From contig SRUQ01000004.1 in NCBI GenBank assembly GCA_004791255.1, positions 510,031 to 574,030 on the forward strand: a stretch of 64,000 bases of DNA, read 5' to 3'. The position numbers and the translations under genes are program-made. Source of the stretch: a bacterium M00.F.Ca.ET.205.01.1.1. Lineage in GTDB: Bacteria > Pseudomonadota > Alphaproteobacteria > Rhizobiales > Rhizobiaceae. Positions 1 through 8,657 of this stretch are shown piece after piece (position 1 is the first letter of the stretch; every line of letters starts with the position of its first letter). The notes under the pieces were generated by a model, which was not told the origin of the DNA, searched no databases, and was given only the letters and a program-made list of their open reading frames with translations.

Positions 1-1
1 C

Positions 2-2557
2 GAGCAGCGGCTGGCGGTGGAGACCACCGAGGGCCCGGTTCTGGTGCTGGCCGGCGCCGGCACCGGCAAGACGCGCGTGCTCACCACCCGCATTGCCCAC
101 ATCCTTGCCACGGGAAAAGCTTTCCCCTCGCAGATCCTCGCCGTGACCTTCACCAACAAGGCCGCGCGCGAGATGAAACAGCGCATCGGTCATCTGGTCG
201 GCGAAGCGGTCGAGGGCATGCCGTGGCTCGGCACCTTCCACTCGATCGGCGTCAAGCTGCTGCGCCGCCATGCCGAATTGGCAGGCCTGCGCTCCGATTT
301 CACCATCCTCGACACCGACGATGTCGTCAGGCTGATCAAGCAGTTGATCCTGGCCGAGGGGCTCGACGACAAGCGCTGGCCGGCGAAGCAGTTCGCACAG
401 ATGATCGACGGCTGGAAGAACAAGGGCCAGGGTCCGGCCGACATCGCCGAGGGCGACGCCCGCGCCTTCGCCAATGGCAAGGGCCGTGAGCTCTACAAAG
501 CCTATCAGGAGCGGCTGAAGACGCTGAACGCCTGCGATTTCGGCGACCTGCTCTGCCACCCGATCCGCATCTTCCGCGCCAATCCGGACGTGCTGAAGGA
601 CTACCACAAGCGCTTCAAATACATCCTCGTCGACGAATACCAGGACACCAACACCGCCCAGTACATGTGGCTGCGGCTCTTGGCGCAGCGGCCGGATGCG
701 GGCCGAGCCTCAACCTCCACGGATCTGCGATCGGCCGAAGGCCGCAAGCCCGACCGGGCGTCTGAGCTGTTGCGAGGCCCGCGCGGAGGGCCCGCGCCGG
801 CAGGCGCGGAACAGCCCGTGAGCGAAAACAGAGTCAACATCTGCTGCGTCGGCGATGACGACCAGTCGATCTATGGCTGGCGCGGCGCCGAGGTCGACAA
901 CATTCTGCGCTTCGACAAGGATTTTCCCGGCGCCACCATCATCCGGCTGGAGCGCAACTACCGCTCGACCGCGCATATCCTCGGCGCCGCCTCCCACCTC
1001 ATCGCGAACAATGAGGGCCGCTTCGGCAAGACGCTGTTCACCGACCGCAACGACCCCGAAGACGGCAAGGTTAATGTCCACGCCGCCTGGGATTCCGAGG
1101 AGGAAGCCCGCGCCATCGGCGAGACCATCGAAGCCTATCAGCGCCCCGACAAACAAGGGACTCGGCACAATCTCAACGACATGGCGATCCTTGTCCGCGC
1201 CTCCTTCCAGATGCGCGCCTTCGAGGAGCGCTTCACCACGCTGGGCCTCAACTATCGTGTCATCGGCGGCCCGCGTTTCTACGAGCGCTTGGAAATCCGC
1301 GATGCGATGGCCTTCTTCCGCGTCGTCGCGCAAGGCGCCGACGACCTCGCCTTCGAGCGCATCGTCAATGTGCCCAAGCGCGGGCTCGGCGAAGCCACCA
1401 TCCGCCAGATCCACGACACGGCCCGCGCCCTGCGCATCCCGATGCTGGAGGCTGCCGGCAATCTCGCGGAAAGCGACGAGTTGAAGCCGAAACCGCGCGC
1501 CGCGTTGCGCGAGGTCGCGGCCAATTTCGAGCGCTGGCAGAAGGCGCTGGAAACCACGCCGCACACCGAACTCGCCGAGACCATTCTCGAAGAGAGCGGC
1601 TACACCGACATGTGGAAGAATGACCGCTCGGTCGAAGCGCCCGGCCGGCTGGAGAATCTGAAGGAACTGATCCGCTCGATGGAGCAGTACGAGTCGCTGC
1701 GCTCGTTCCTCGAACATGTCGCGCTGGTCATGGATGCCGAGCAGAATGCCGGACAGGACGCTGTCTCGATCATGACACTGCATTCTGCCAAAGGCCTCGA
1801 ATTCGAGACGGTTTTTCTCCCCGGCTGGGAGGAAGGCCTGTTCCCGCACCAGCGCGCGCTCGACGAAGGCGGCCGCTCCGGGCTGGAGGAAGAACGGCGG
1901 CTCGCCTATGTCGGTTTGACGCGGGCCAAGAAGAACCTGCATATCTGGTTCGTCTCCAACCGCCTCATCCATGGCCTCTGGCAGTCGACCATCCCGTCGC
2001 GCTTCCTGGAAGAACTGCCGGAAACCCATATCGAGATCGCCGAGACCGGCAATTCCTATGGCGGCTACGGCAATTCCTATGGCGGTGGTTCGTTCGCCTC
2101 GGGTCGCGGCGGCCAGGGCGCGGGACGGCAGAACCCCTATGGCGCCTCGCGCTTCGACAACATTGGTGGCAATGCGGGCGGCGCGGAAAAATCCGGCGCC
2201 TTCTCCAACACCTATTCGACGCCGGGCTGGCAGCGCGCGCAGGCCAACCGCACCGAAGCGACCGACCGCAACTGGGGCTCGCGCTCCGGCCATCAGGTCG
2301 AGCGCATCGGCTATGGCGAGACCGATTCCGGCTACGGCGCCGGCCGCACGAGCGTGAAGGGCCGCACCATCGACGGCGAACTGGTCGCCAAATCCGTCGC
2401 CGACAAGCCCTCGCCCTTCAACGTCGGCGACCGCGTCTTCCACCAGAAATTCGGCAACGGCAACATTTCCGCCATCGAAGGCAACAAGCTGACCATCGAC
2501 TTCGACAAGGCCGGCCAGAAACGCGTGCTGGACGGGTTTGTGGCCCCTTCAAAGTAA
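2..2557 (+). CDS. uvrD: ATP-dependent 3'-5' DNA helicase, UvrD/PcrA family (5' end outside window)
   Basis: Superfamily 1 helicase acting in repair and at stalled transcription or replication complexes. The reading frame is already open at base 2, so the true start lies upstream. Visible motifs in order: Walker A GAGTGKT just inside the window, motif II DEYQDTN (about 632-652), motif III GDDDQSIYGWRGA (from about 851), the TLHSAKGLEFETVFLPG segment and VGLTRAKKNL. A Gly/Tyr/Asn-rich low-complexity stretch follows (about 2050-2340), then a C-terminal module FNVGDRVFHQKFGNGNI resembling the Tudor-like RNA-polymerase-binding domain of PcrA. Motifs II and III are about 65 residues apart instead of roughly 20, because of an insert annotated separately. 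All catalytic motifs remain intact, so the enzyme is probably functional. Confidence 0.95.
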   Translation, partial: EQRLAVETTEGPVLVLAGAGTGKTRVLTTRIAHILATGKAFPSQILAVTFTNKAAREMKQRIGHLVGEAVEGMPWLGTFHSIGVKLLRRHAELAGLRSDFTILDTDDVVRLIKQLILAEGLDDKRWPAKQFAQMIDGWKNKGQGPADIAEGDARAFANGKGRELYKAYQERLKTLNACDFGDLLCHPIRIFRANPDVLKDYHKRFKYILVDEYQDTNTAQYMWLRLLAQRPDAGRASTSTDLRSAEGRKPDRASELLRGPRGGPAPAGAEQPVSENRVNICCVGDDDQSIYGWRGAEVDNILRFDKDFPGATIIRLERNYRSTAHILGAASHLIANNEGRFGKTLFTDRNDPEDGKVNVHAAWDSEEEARAIGETIEAYQRPDKQGTRHNLNDMAILVRASFQMRAFEERFTTLGLNYRVIGGPRFYERLEIRDAMAFFRVVAQGADDLAFERIVNVPKRGLGEATIRQIHDTARALRIPMLEAAGNLAESDELKPKPRAALREVAANFERWQKALETTPHTELAETILEESGYTDMWKNDRSVEAPGRLENLKELIRSMEQYESLRSFLEHVALVMDAEQNAGQDAVSIMTLHSAKGLEFETVFLPGWEEGLFPHQRALDEGGRSGLEEERRLAYVGLTRAKKNLHIWFVSNRLIHGLWQSTIPSRFLEELPETHIEIAETGNSYGGYGNSYGGGSFASGRGGQGAGRQNPYGASRFDNIGGNAGGAEKSGAFSNTYSTPGWQRAQANRTEATDRNWGSRSGHQVERIGYGETDSGYGAGRTSVKGRTIDGELVAKSVADKPSPFNVGDRVFHQKFGNGNISAIEGNKLTIDFDKAGQKRVLDGFVAPSK
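692..835 (+). repeat. In-frame palindrome-rich insert inside the helicase gene
   Basis: About 48 codons with no counterpart in ordinary UvrD/PcrA proteins lie between motif II and motif III. The DNA is full of symmetry: CGGCC-GAA-GGCCG, a direct repeat GGCCCGCGC, GCGCC-GGCA-GGCGC, and an outer inverted pair GCTGTT (766-771) / AACAGC (810-815). The encoded peptide is Arg/Pro/Gly/Ala-rich and looks unstructured. The pattern resembles protein-coding palindromic elements such as the Rickettsia RPEs. That it is mobile is inference; boundaries are good to a few codons. Confidence 0.6.
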
Positions 2558-2566
2558 TCGATATTT

Positions 2567-3310
2567 CTAATATTTGTAGCCGTCAAATGGATCAGCGTCG
2601 TCCATCAACGAGTCCCAAGAAAAATCATACCTGAGATCGGTCGCAATATTATTTGGATATCTTATTCGGAATAACCCTCCGACGGCATCTTCAAACTCAT
2701 CACTGATTTCTTCAATTGTAATAGAGGAACTCCGCCGAGAGAAGTCTTCATCTCGGAACTGTGACGATATTAGGACAACGAGACCCGCAACTGCTTGCAG
2801 CAAATTCTCGAAATTTGCCTTAGGAAATGCTGCGTGCCGATCATGTTTGGCGGCATTGTAGTCTTGATACCAAACTGGCTTTCCCACATCCATCCAGTTT
2901 TCAAACGGGTATATTGTCCGCGGACCTTCCCTCCAAATCGGAATTTGAATCGCATAGCACGACAAAAAGTGTGAACCCTCCACCTTCTTGTAGTCGGCCA
3001 TGTTCAAATTGCCAGCCTTGGTGTATCCATTTTCCAGAAGTATGGCCTTCAAATTTGCCTCTACTTCGATGCAAATTCTCATCAGCAATTCATGGGTTCT
3101 AAAAGAATAGCACGACAAATTTGCATCAGAAGGCTCTATGTAATCAAACAAATATACAACATCTTTTTGTATTACGTTAAGAGCTCGAACATAGTGCGCC
3201 GAATCGACAGAATACTTAGGATGTAGTATATATCTTGAGCAACCACCGTTTGCATAGCTGCCATCCGAAAACTGCCGGACGGTACGCCGAAAAGGCCGCT
3301 GAATTGCCAT
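2567..3310 (-). CDS. Hypothetical protein, AT-rich, probably acquired
   Basis: A 247-residue protein that I do not recognise. The ATG at 3310 follows a good ribosome site (AGAGG about 6 bases upstream), so the frame is probably expressed. Base composition is far more AT-rich than every neighbour, with codons such as ATA, AAA and TTT that the rest of the window avoids. No signal peptide or membrane segment is evident. A central stretch with a YNAAKHDR motif followed by a hydrophobic helix (FENLLQAVAGLVVLI) recalls helical HEPN-like hypothetical proteins, but no catalytic motif can be assigned. It converges on the helicase gene with a 9-base gap. Its composition suggests horizontal transfer of a single gene. 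Confidence 0.75.
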   Translation of the reverse strand: MAIQRPFRRTVRQFSDGSYANGGCSRYILHPKYSVDSAHYVRALNVIQKDVVYLFDYIEPSDANLSCYSFRTHELLMRICIEVEANLKAILLENGYTKAGNLNMADYKKVEGSHFLSCYAIQIPIWREGPRTIYPFENWMDVGKPVWYQDYNAAKHDRHAAFPKANFENLLQAVAGLVVLISSQFRDEDFSRRSSSITIEEISDEFEDAVGGLFRIRYPNNIATDLRYDFSWDSLMDDADPFDGYKY

Positions 3311-3452
3311 GACACCTCTTCTACAAAAATGCGAATCTTCGTCTATCGAACGGACCTTCGTCAGTTGCGTCTACGGCGCCAGTCTCGACTGACCAAATCA
3401 CAAAATACCGGGACCAATCGCGGAGGCAACTATTTCTTAGAAAACTCGCGCC

Positions 3453-3767
3453 TCAATCCACCTTCTTCTCGGCCCGCTCGCCGGCCTTCACGATATCCCC
3501 TGTCGTGAACAGGATTTCCTTCAGCTCGGCGCGCCAGTCCTTTTTCTGGCGCAACAGGAATTCGAGATCCATGCCGAAATGCTTGAACTCCTCCCCCTGC
3601 GCGTTCTTCATGATCGCCTTGGCCTGCGGGTCCTTTTCCACCGCCATCCGCTGCTCATACCAGCCGATCGCTTCCGCCTCCTCGATCAGCGAGGCGATCA
3701 TGCGGGCGAAGGTGCGCACCTTCTGCGACAGTTCTTCCGGCGGTTCGTGATACTGGTCGAAACCCAT
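3453..3767 (-). CDS. Encapsulated-ferritin-like (EncFtn family) iron-binding protein
   Basis: A 104-residue two-helix ferritin. Aligned by eye to the Rhodospirillum rubrum EncFtn ferroxidase, with a constant offset of two residues, all metal-site positions are kept: E30, E32, W36, Y37, E60 and H63 correspond to E32, E34, W38, Y39, E62 and H65. The shared signatures are HEPPEEL near the N terminus, EEAEAIGWYEQR in helix 1 and EEFKHFGMDLEFLLR in helix 2. EncFtn proteins oxidise Fe(II) as decamers inside encapsulin shells. Here no encapsulin gene is in the neighbourhood, and the C terminus ends in charged residues (ERAEKKVD) without the usual shell-targeting peptide. Function outside a shell is inference. 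Confidence 0.75.
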   Translation of the reverse strand: MGFDQYHEPPEELSQKVRTFARMIASLIEEAEAIGWYEQRMAVEKDPQAKAIMKNAQGEEFKHFGMDLEFLLRQKKDWRAELKEILFTTGDIVKAGERAEKKVD

Positions 3768-3821
3768 CTTGTCCTCCCTGAGCCATCCCCATGAATGCCC
3801 GGGAACGACGCCGGTTCCGCT

Positions 3822-4586
3822 TCACCGCTGCAATTCCGCCAATGCCCGCTCCAGCGGAGCCGACGAAATCTGGATCGGCCCGGAGAACGCCACATCCATG
3901 TCCAGGATCAGGTAGATCGCCCCGGCGATCAGCGCGGCCGACATGACCAGGGTTGCGGCGGTGATCGCATTCCTCGGCGCCCTGAAGCCGAAACTGGCGA
4001 AGATCAACGCCAGCCATGTAACCAGCATGGCGATCAGCGGCCAAGGGATCGTGCCCTCCGACTGCTCGATCAGCACCCAGCGCTGTTCCAGCACTTTCTG
4101 CAGGCGCTGACGAGCGTCCTGCAAGACGGAGCTGTGCGCCGCGTCGGCCGGCGCCAGCGCGCTCAGTCTTGAGCCGATCTCCATCAGCAGATGCTCGGAC
4201 TGCTCGTTGCCCGCGGCAGGCGTTTCGTCGGTCTGCATGGTGTCGGCCACAACCCTCAGAACATAGGCGACCAGCGGCTGGCGCACGGCGTCAGATTCCG
4301 GGCCATACTGGCGCAAGGTCCTGTCGAGCAGGATCAGCTCGGTCGCATAGGCATGCACATTGTGATCGATCGATTCGAAGGTGTTCTTGGCCGAGTTGAT
4401 CATCAGGCCAAGCATCAGCGAGGTCATCACCCCGAACAGATTGGCGGCGTGCCGGACCACGGTGTTGGTATCGTCGTCGCGATGCCTGGCCGGCATCCTG
4501 GGCCAGATCGTCATGCTGGCAAACGCTGCCGCCGCCAGGCACAGGAAGATCACCATTGCGATCGAAACTTCGCGCATGCCGTTCAT
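3822..4586 (-). CDS. DUF4239 (bestrophin-like) membrane protein
   Basis: About 254 residues with an N-terminal membrane segment (VSIAMVIFLCLAAAAFASM), a second hydrophobic stretch around LFGVMTSLMLGLMI, a soluble helical middle, and two C-terminal membrane helices (PWPLIAMLVTWLALIFASFGF and TLVMSAALIAGAIYLIL). This layout fits DUF4239 proteins, whose function is unknown. The frame can be extended to a TTG at 4619, but I prefer the ATG at 4586; a further ATG at 4577 is also possible, and no ribosome site is decisive. It lies about 90 bases behind the methyltransferase gene and before the ferritin, all on one strand, so it may be in the same transcript. Confidence 0.65.
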   Translation of the reverse strand: MNGMREVSIAMVIFLCLAAAAFASMTIWPRMPARHRDDDTNTVVRHAANLFGVMTSLMLGLMINSAKNTFESIDHNVHAYATELILLDRTLRQYGPESDAVRQPLVAYVLRVVADTMQTDETPAAGNEQSEHLLMEIGSRLSALAPADAAHSSVLQDARQRLQKVLEQRWVLIEQSEGTIPWPLIAMLVTWLALIFASFGFRAPRNAITAATLVMSAALIAGAIYLILDMDVAFSGPIQISSAPLERALAELQR

Positions 4587-4679
4587 TTCTGCACGGGATG
4601 TGCCAATTGCCAATGGCAAGGCGCCGATCAGACAACGAAAGCTGCTGACCCGTCAGGCGTTTCTCGCATCGCTCGAGTC

Positions 4680-6233
4680 TTAAGACACCGGCGCCGCGCC
4701 GCCCTCTCCCGTGCGACGCGCGATGAACTCGTCGAGCACATCGGATGTGGCGGCGGCTGACGCGGGCGGCTCGAAATCGGCGAGGATGCGCTTCCAGATG
4801 CCGGTGGCGCGTTCGGTTGCGGTCTTCGAGCCGCTTTGCGTCCAGTTGCCGAAATTCGACCAGTCGGCGACCAGCGGTTCGTAAAAGGCGGTGCGGTAGC
4901 GCGCCATGGTGTGGCCGGCCGAGAAGAAATGGCCGCCCGGCTGCACCTCGGCAATCGCGTCGAAGCCGATCGAATCGTCGTCGCCGGGCGTCGCGGCGCA
5001 CAGTTCGGCAACCGTCTGCAGCGCCTCGATATCGGTGACCAGCTTCTCGAGGGAAACGCTCAAACCGCCTTCCAGCCAGCCGGCCGAATGGATGCAGACG
5101 GTGGCGCCCGACAGCACCGAGCCCCACAGCGCGAACTGCGTCTCATGCGCTGCCTGCGCGTCGGCAATGTTGGCCGCGCTGCCGCCGCCGGACCGCCAGG
5201 GCAGCCCGGTGAACCGCGCCAGTTGACCGGCGCCCAACGTCGCCTTGACATGCTCCGGGGTGCCGAAGGCAGGCGCACCGGATTTCATGTCGACATTGGA
5301 GGAGAAGGAACCATAGACCACCGGCGCGCCAGGCCGCACGATCTGCGCCAGCGTCAGCCCGGCCAGCGCTTCGGCGTGCTGCAAGGTCAATGCGCCGGCC
5401 ACCGTGATCGGCGCCATCGCGCCGGCCAGGCAGAACGGCGTGATGATCGACACCTGCCCTGCCTTGGCGAAATCGATGATGCCTTGCGCCATCGGGATGT
5501 CGAGCTGGCGCGGCGAGTTGGTGTTGATGACGGTGTAGCACCAGGCATTGGCCTGGAATTCGTCCTGCGACAGGCCGCGCGCCAGCCGGACCATCTCGAA
5601 ACTGTCGTCGACCTGCGGCGTGCCGCGCGCGAATACGAAGGGGAGCTTGTCCGACAGCGTCAGCTGCGCACGGTTGACGGCATAGTGGCGAAAGCGGTTG
5701 TCGACGTCCTGCGGCTCGACGCAGGGGCCCAGCATATGCAGGACGTCGAAATGCTGCACCATCTTGATGAACTCCTCGAAGGCGGCGAACGTGCCCGGCC
5801 GCCGGCCGCGTTCGAGATCGGTGACGTTGGGCGCCCCGCATCCGGCCAGGAACGTCATCGATCCGAGTTCCAGCGTCAGATCCCGGGAGCGGTCGCCGGC
5901 ATGGGTGTGGATCGACTTCGGCGCCGAGGCCAGCGCCGCCGCAACCACGTCGCGGCCGATGCGCACCATGTCGGTGTCCGGATCAACCAGCGCGCCGGCG
6001 CGGGCGAAATACTCGCGCGCCTGCGGCAGCAGCACCTTGATGCCGAGTTCCTCCAGCACGCGCAGCGCCGTGTCGTGGATCGACGCCACCTGGTCGTCGG
6101 AAAAGATCGGCTGCGGCAGGAACGGGTTCTTCAGCGACCGGTAGTTGGGCTTGCGGCTGCTCTCGCTGCCGGCCTCGCTTGTGCGCCCGCGCCGGCGTTC
6201 GCGCCTGCTGTCCCGTGCTGCGTCATCAACCAT
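4680..6233 (-). CDS. MttB-superfamily (non-pyrrolysine) trimethylamine/glycine betaine methyltransferase-like protein
   Basis: A 517-residue COG5598-type protein, about the usual family length. The ATG at 6233 follows a strong GAGGAGG site. True trimethylamine methyltransferases need an in-frame amber codon read as pyrrolysine; this frame has no internal stop, which puts it with the non-Pyl branch that includes glycine betaine:corrinoid methyltransferase (MtgB). Those enzymes move a methyl group from a quaternary amine to a corrinoid protein. The gene follows the dimethylglycine/sarcosine dehydrogenase-like gene by 12 bases, so the two probably act on successive methylated amines. No corrinoid protein or second methyltransferase gene is nearby, so acceptor and exact substrate are unknown. 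Confidence 0.8.
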   Translation of the reverse strand: MVDDAARDSRRERRRGRTSEAGSESSRKPNYRSLKNPFLPQPIFSDDQVASIHDTALRVLEELGIKVLLPQAREYFARAGALVDPDTDMVRIGRDVVAAALASAPKSIHTHAGDRSRDLTLELGSMTFLAGCGAPNVTDLERGRRPGTFAAFEEFIKMVQHFDVLHMLGPCVEPQDVDNRFRHYAVNRAQLTLSDKLPFVFARGTPQVDDSFEMVRLARGLSQDEFQANAWCYTVINTNSPRQLDIPMAQGIIDFAKAGQVSIITPFCLAGAMAPITVAGALTLQHAEALAGLTLAQIVRPGAPVVYGSFSSNVDMKSGAPAFGTPEHVKATLGAGQLARFTGLPWRSGGGSAANIADAQAAHETQFALWGSVLSGATVCIHSAGWLEGGLSVSLEKLVTDIEALQTVAELCAATPGDDDSIGFDAIAEVQPGGHFFSAGHTMARYRTAFYEPLVADWSNFGNWTQSGSKTATERATGIWKRILADFEPPASAAATSDVLDEFIARRTGEGGAAPVS

Positions 6234-6245
6234 GGGAAATCCTCC

Positions 6246-8657
6246 TCATTGCCGCATCGCCTCGCCGTGGGGATCGTAGGGCGAAGCCGCGATGACACGC
6301 GCCGGCCGCTCAATGCCGACAATGTGCACCGAAAGCTCCGTCCCCTCGCCGGTGAAATCGCCCTCCAACAACGCCAGCGCGACGCTCTTGCCGATCGTGT
6401 AGCCAAATCCGCCCGAGGTGACGAAACCGACCCGGCGGACGCCATGCCAGACCGGCTCGAACCCACTGGCATCGGCATCGACGGCGTCGATCTCCAGCGT
6501 CACGATCTTCTGCTTGGTGCCGGCGTCGCGTTCCTTCAGCGCTGCGTCACGGCCGATGAAGTCGCCCTTGCCGAAAGCGATGAAACGGTCGAGCCCGCTC
6601 TGGCCCGGCGTGTAGCCCTGCGTGAGTTCGCGCGACCAGATGCCGAAGCTTTTCTCCAGCCGCAGCGAATTGAGCGCGTAATAACCGGCCTCGGCCAGCC
6701 CGAGGTCCTGGCCAGCGGAAAGCAGCGTCTCGCGCAGGCTCGCATGCATCACCGATGGGCAGTTGATCTCGAAGCCGAGTTCGCCGGCGATCGAGAGGCG
6801 GGCAACCCGTGCCGTCACCATGCCGATGTCGAAGGCGCCGCAGGCCATGAACGGCAGCGCCAAGGCGGATACGTCCTGATGCGTGGTGCGTTCCAGGATT
6901 CTTCGCGCGTTCGGCCCGGTCAGCAGGAAGCCGCTCATGCCATCGGAAAGATCGGTGACGGTGACGCCCTCCACCGCGTGGCTCTCGAACCAGCGCATGT
7001 GGAACTCCCTCAGATAGTAGGAGCCCATCAGCCAGTAGTCGCCGCCACCCCAGTTGAAGACGGTGAGGTCGCCCTTCAACCGCCCATCCGGCCCAAGCAT
7101 CGGCGCCAGCCGCGCCTGCCCGGCCTTCGGCAGCCTGCACGCCAGCAGCCGGTCGAGCCAGGCCTCCGCGCCCGGCCCCGAAATCGCGTAGCGCGAATAG
7201 GCCGAGATATCGACGAGGCCGGCGGCGCGCCGCACCTGCAGCGCCTCGTCGCCGACAATGTCGAAAGCGTTGGAACGCTTGAGCGTGGTGTCCTCTCGAA
7301 ACCCCATTGGTGCGAAATAGGCCGGGATTTCCAGCCCCCATGAAGCCGTCCATTCGCAGCCGGCGGCGCTCATGCCGTCATAGGCTCCGGGGCGTTTCAA
7401 CGGCCGGCCTGCCGGCAGCCGCTCATTGGGAAAGGTCATGACGAACCGGCGCGCATAGAACTGGCGCGTCGTCTGCCCGAGATATTCGCGGTTGGCGGCG
7501 AAGGCGCCGTAGCGGGCGATGTCCATGCCGAAAATATCGGCCTGCGGCTCGCCGTAAATCATCCATTCGGCCAGCGATTTACCGACGCCGCCGCCCTGGC
7601 TGAAGCCCGCCATCACGCCGCAGGCGACCCAGTAGTTCTTCACGCCGCGCACCGGGCCGACGATCGGATTGCCGTCGGGCGTGAAGGTGAAGGCGCCGTT
7701 GACCCATTTGCGGATGCCGGCCGTCGCCAGGCAGGGAAACCGCTCATGCGCCTTGGCGAGTTCCGGGCTGATGCGGTCGATGTCTTCCGGGATCAGCTCG
7801 ATGCCGTAGTCCCATGGCGCGCCGTCCATGTTCCAGTGCTTGGGGTTTTGCTCGTAGACCCCGAGCAGTACCCCCTTGCGCTCCTGGCGCAGGTAGGAAA
7901 AACCATCGAGATCGACCGCCAGCCCGAGCTCCCGGTCAAGAGTGGCAACCTCCGGAATGTCCTCGGTGATGAAATAGTGATGCTCCATCGGCGTCACCGG
8001 CAGGTTGACGCCGGCCATGCGGCCGAGCTGCTTTGCCCACAGCCCGCCGGCGTTGACGACATGCTCGGCGACGATAGTGCCCTGCTCGGTGACGACGTCC
8101 CAATGGCTATCGGCGCGCGCCTTCAACTCAACGACGCGGTTGCGCAGGATCACGTCGGCGCCACGCTTTTTCGCGGCACCAGCGTAGGCGTGCGTCGTTC
8201 CATAGGGGTCGAGATGACCCTCGTTGGAATCGTAGAGGCCGCCGAGCACGCCGCTGACATCGACGATCGGACAGATTTCCTTGATCTCCTGCGGCGTCAC
8301 CAGGCGAGCCGTTTCGATGCCGACCGACTGGAACACCGCCCAGGCCGATTTCAACCATTCCCAGCGCTGCGGATCGCTGGCCATGTTGACGCCGCCGGTC
8401 ATGTGTAGGCCGATGTTCTGGCCGGACTCGGCCTCGATCTCGCGATAGAGCTTGATGGTGTAGTCCTGCAGCGCCGCGACGTTTGGATCTGCGTTGAGTG
8501 CATGAAAACCGGCCGCCGCGTGCCAGGTCGAGCCGGCCGTCAGTTCGGCGCGTTCGATCAGCGCCACATCGCTCCAGCCAAACCGCGTCAGGTGGTAGAG
8601 CACCGAGGCTCCGACCACGCCACCTCCAATGACAACTGCGCGGTAGTGCGATTTCAA
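6246..8657 (-). CDS. FAD-dependent dimethylglycine/sarcosine dehydrogenase-like protein with GcvT domain
   Basis: About 803 residues. An N-terminal FAD-binding oxidase domain shows VVIGGGVVGAS at residues 8-18, followed by AGSTWHAAAG; the His (about residue 46) matches the position of covalently bound FAD in dimethylglycine dehydrogenase. The C-terminal half is an aminomethyltransferase (GcvT) fold that transfers the released one-carbon unit to tetrahydrofolate. I choose a TTG start at 8657 because GGGAGG lies about 7 bases upstream and the protein then begins MKSHYRAVVIGGG; an upstream GTG at 8699 has no such support. Likely role: oxidative N-demethylation of dimethylglycine, sarcosine or a related amine, paired with the MttB-like enzyme downstream. 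Confidence 0.85.
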   Translation of the reverse strand: MKSHYRAVVIGGGVVGASVLYHLTRFGWSDVALIERAELTAGSTWHAAAGFHALNADPNVAALQDYTIKLYREIEAESGQNIGLHMTGGVNMASDPQRWEWLKSAWAVFQSVGIETARLVTPQEIKEICPIVDVSGVLGGLYDSNEGHLDPYGTTHAYAGAAKKRGADVILRNRVVELKARADSHWDVVTEQGTIVAEHVVNAGGLWAKQLGRMAGVNLPVTPMEHHYFITEDIPEVATLDRELGLAVDLDGFSYLRQERKGVLLGVYEQNPKHWNMDGAPWDYGIELIPEDIDRISPELAKAHERFPCLATAGIRKWVNGAFTFTPDGNPIVGPVRGVKNYWVACGVMAGFSQGGGVGKSLAEWMIYGEPQADIFGMDIARYGAFAANREYLGQTTRQFYARRFVMTFPNERLPAGRPLKRPGAYDGMSAAGCEWTASWGLEIPAYFAPMGFREDTTLKRSNAFDIVGDEALQVRRAAGLVDISAYSRYAISGPGAEAWLDRLLACRLPKAGQARLAPMLGPDGRLKGDLTVFNWGGGDYWLMGSYYLREFHMRWFESHAVEGVTVTDLSDGMSGFLLTGPNARRILERTTHQDVSALALPFMACGAFDIGMVTARVARLSIAGELGFEINCPSVMHASLRETLLSAGQDLGLAEAGYYALNSLRLEKSFGIWSRELTQGYTPGQSGLDRFIAFGKGDFIGRDAALKERDAGTKQKIVTLEIDAVDADASGFEPVWHGVRRVGFVTSGGFGYTIGKSVALALLEGDFTGEGTELSVHIVGIERPARVIAASPYDPHGEAMRQ

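Noticed and set aside
2049..2095. Direct repeat of GGCAATTCCTATGGCGG in the helicase tail as a possible tandem-repeat element
   Set aside because: It encodes the NSYGGYGNSYGG low-complexity linker and is explained by coding repetition.
710..2443. Long minus-strand open frame inside the helicase gene
   Set aside because: Antisense to a gene with full helicase motifs; no family resemblance and no ribosome site.
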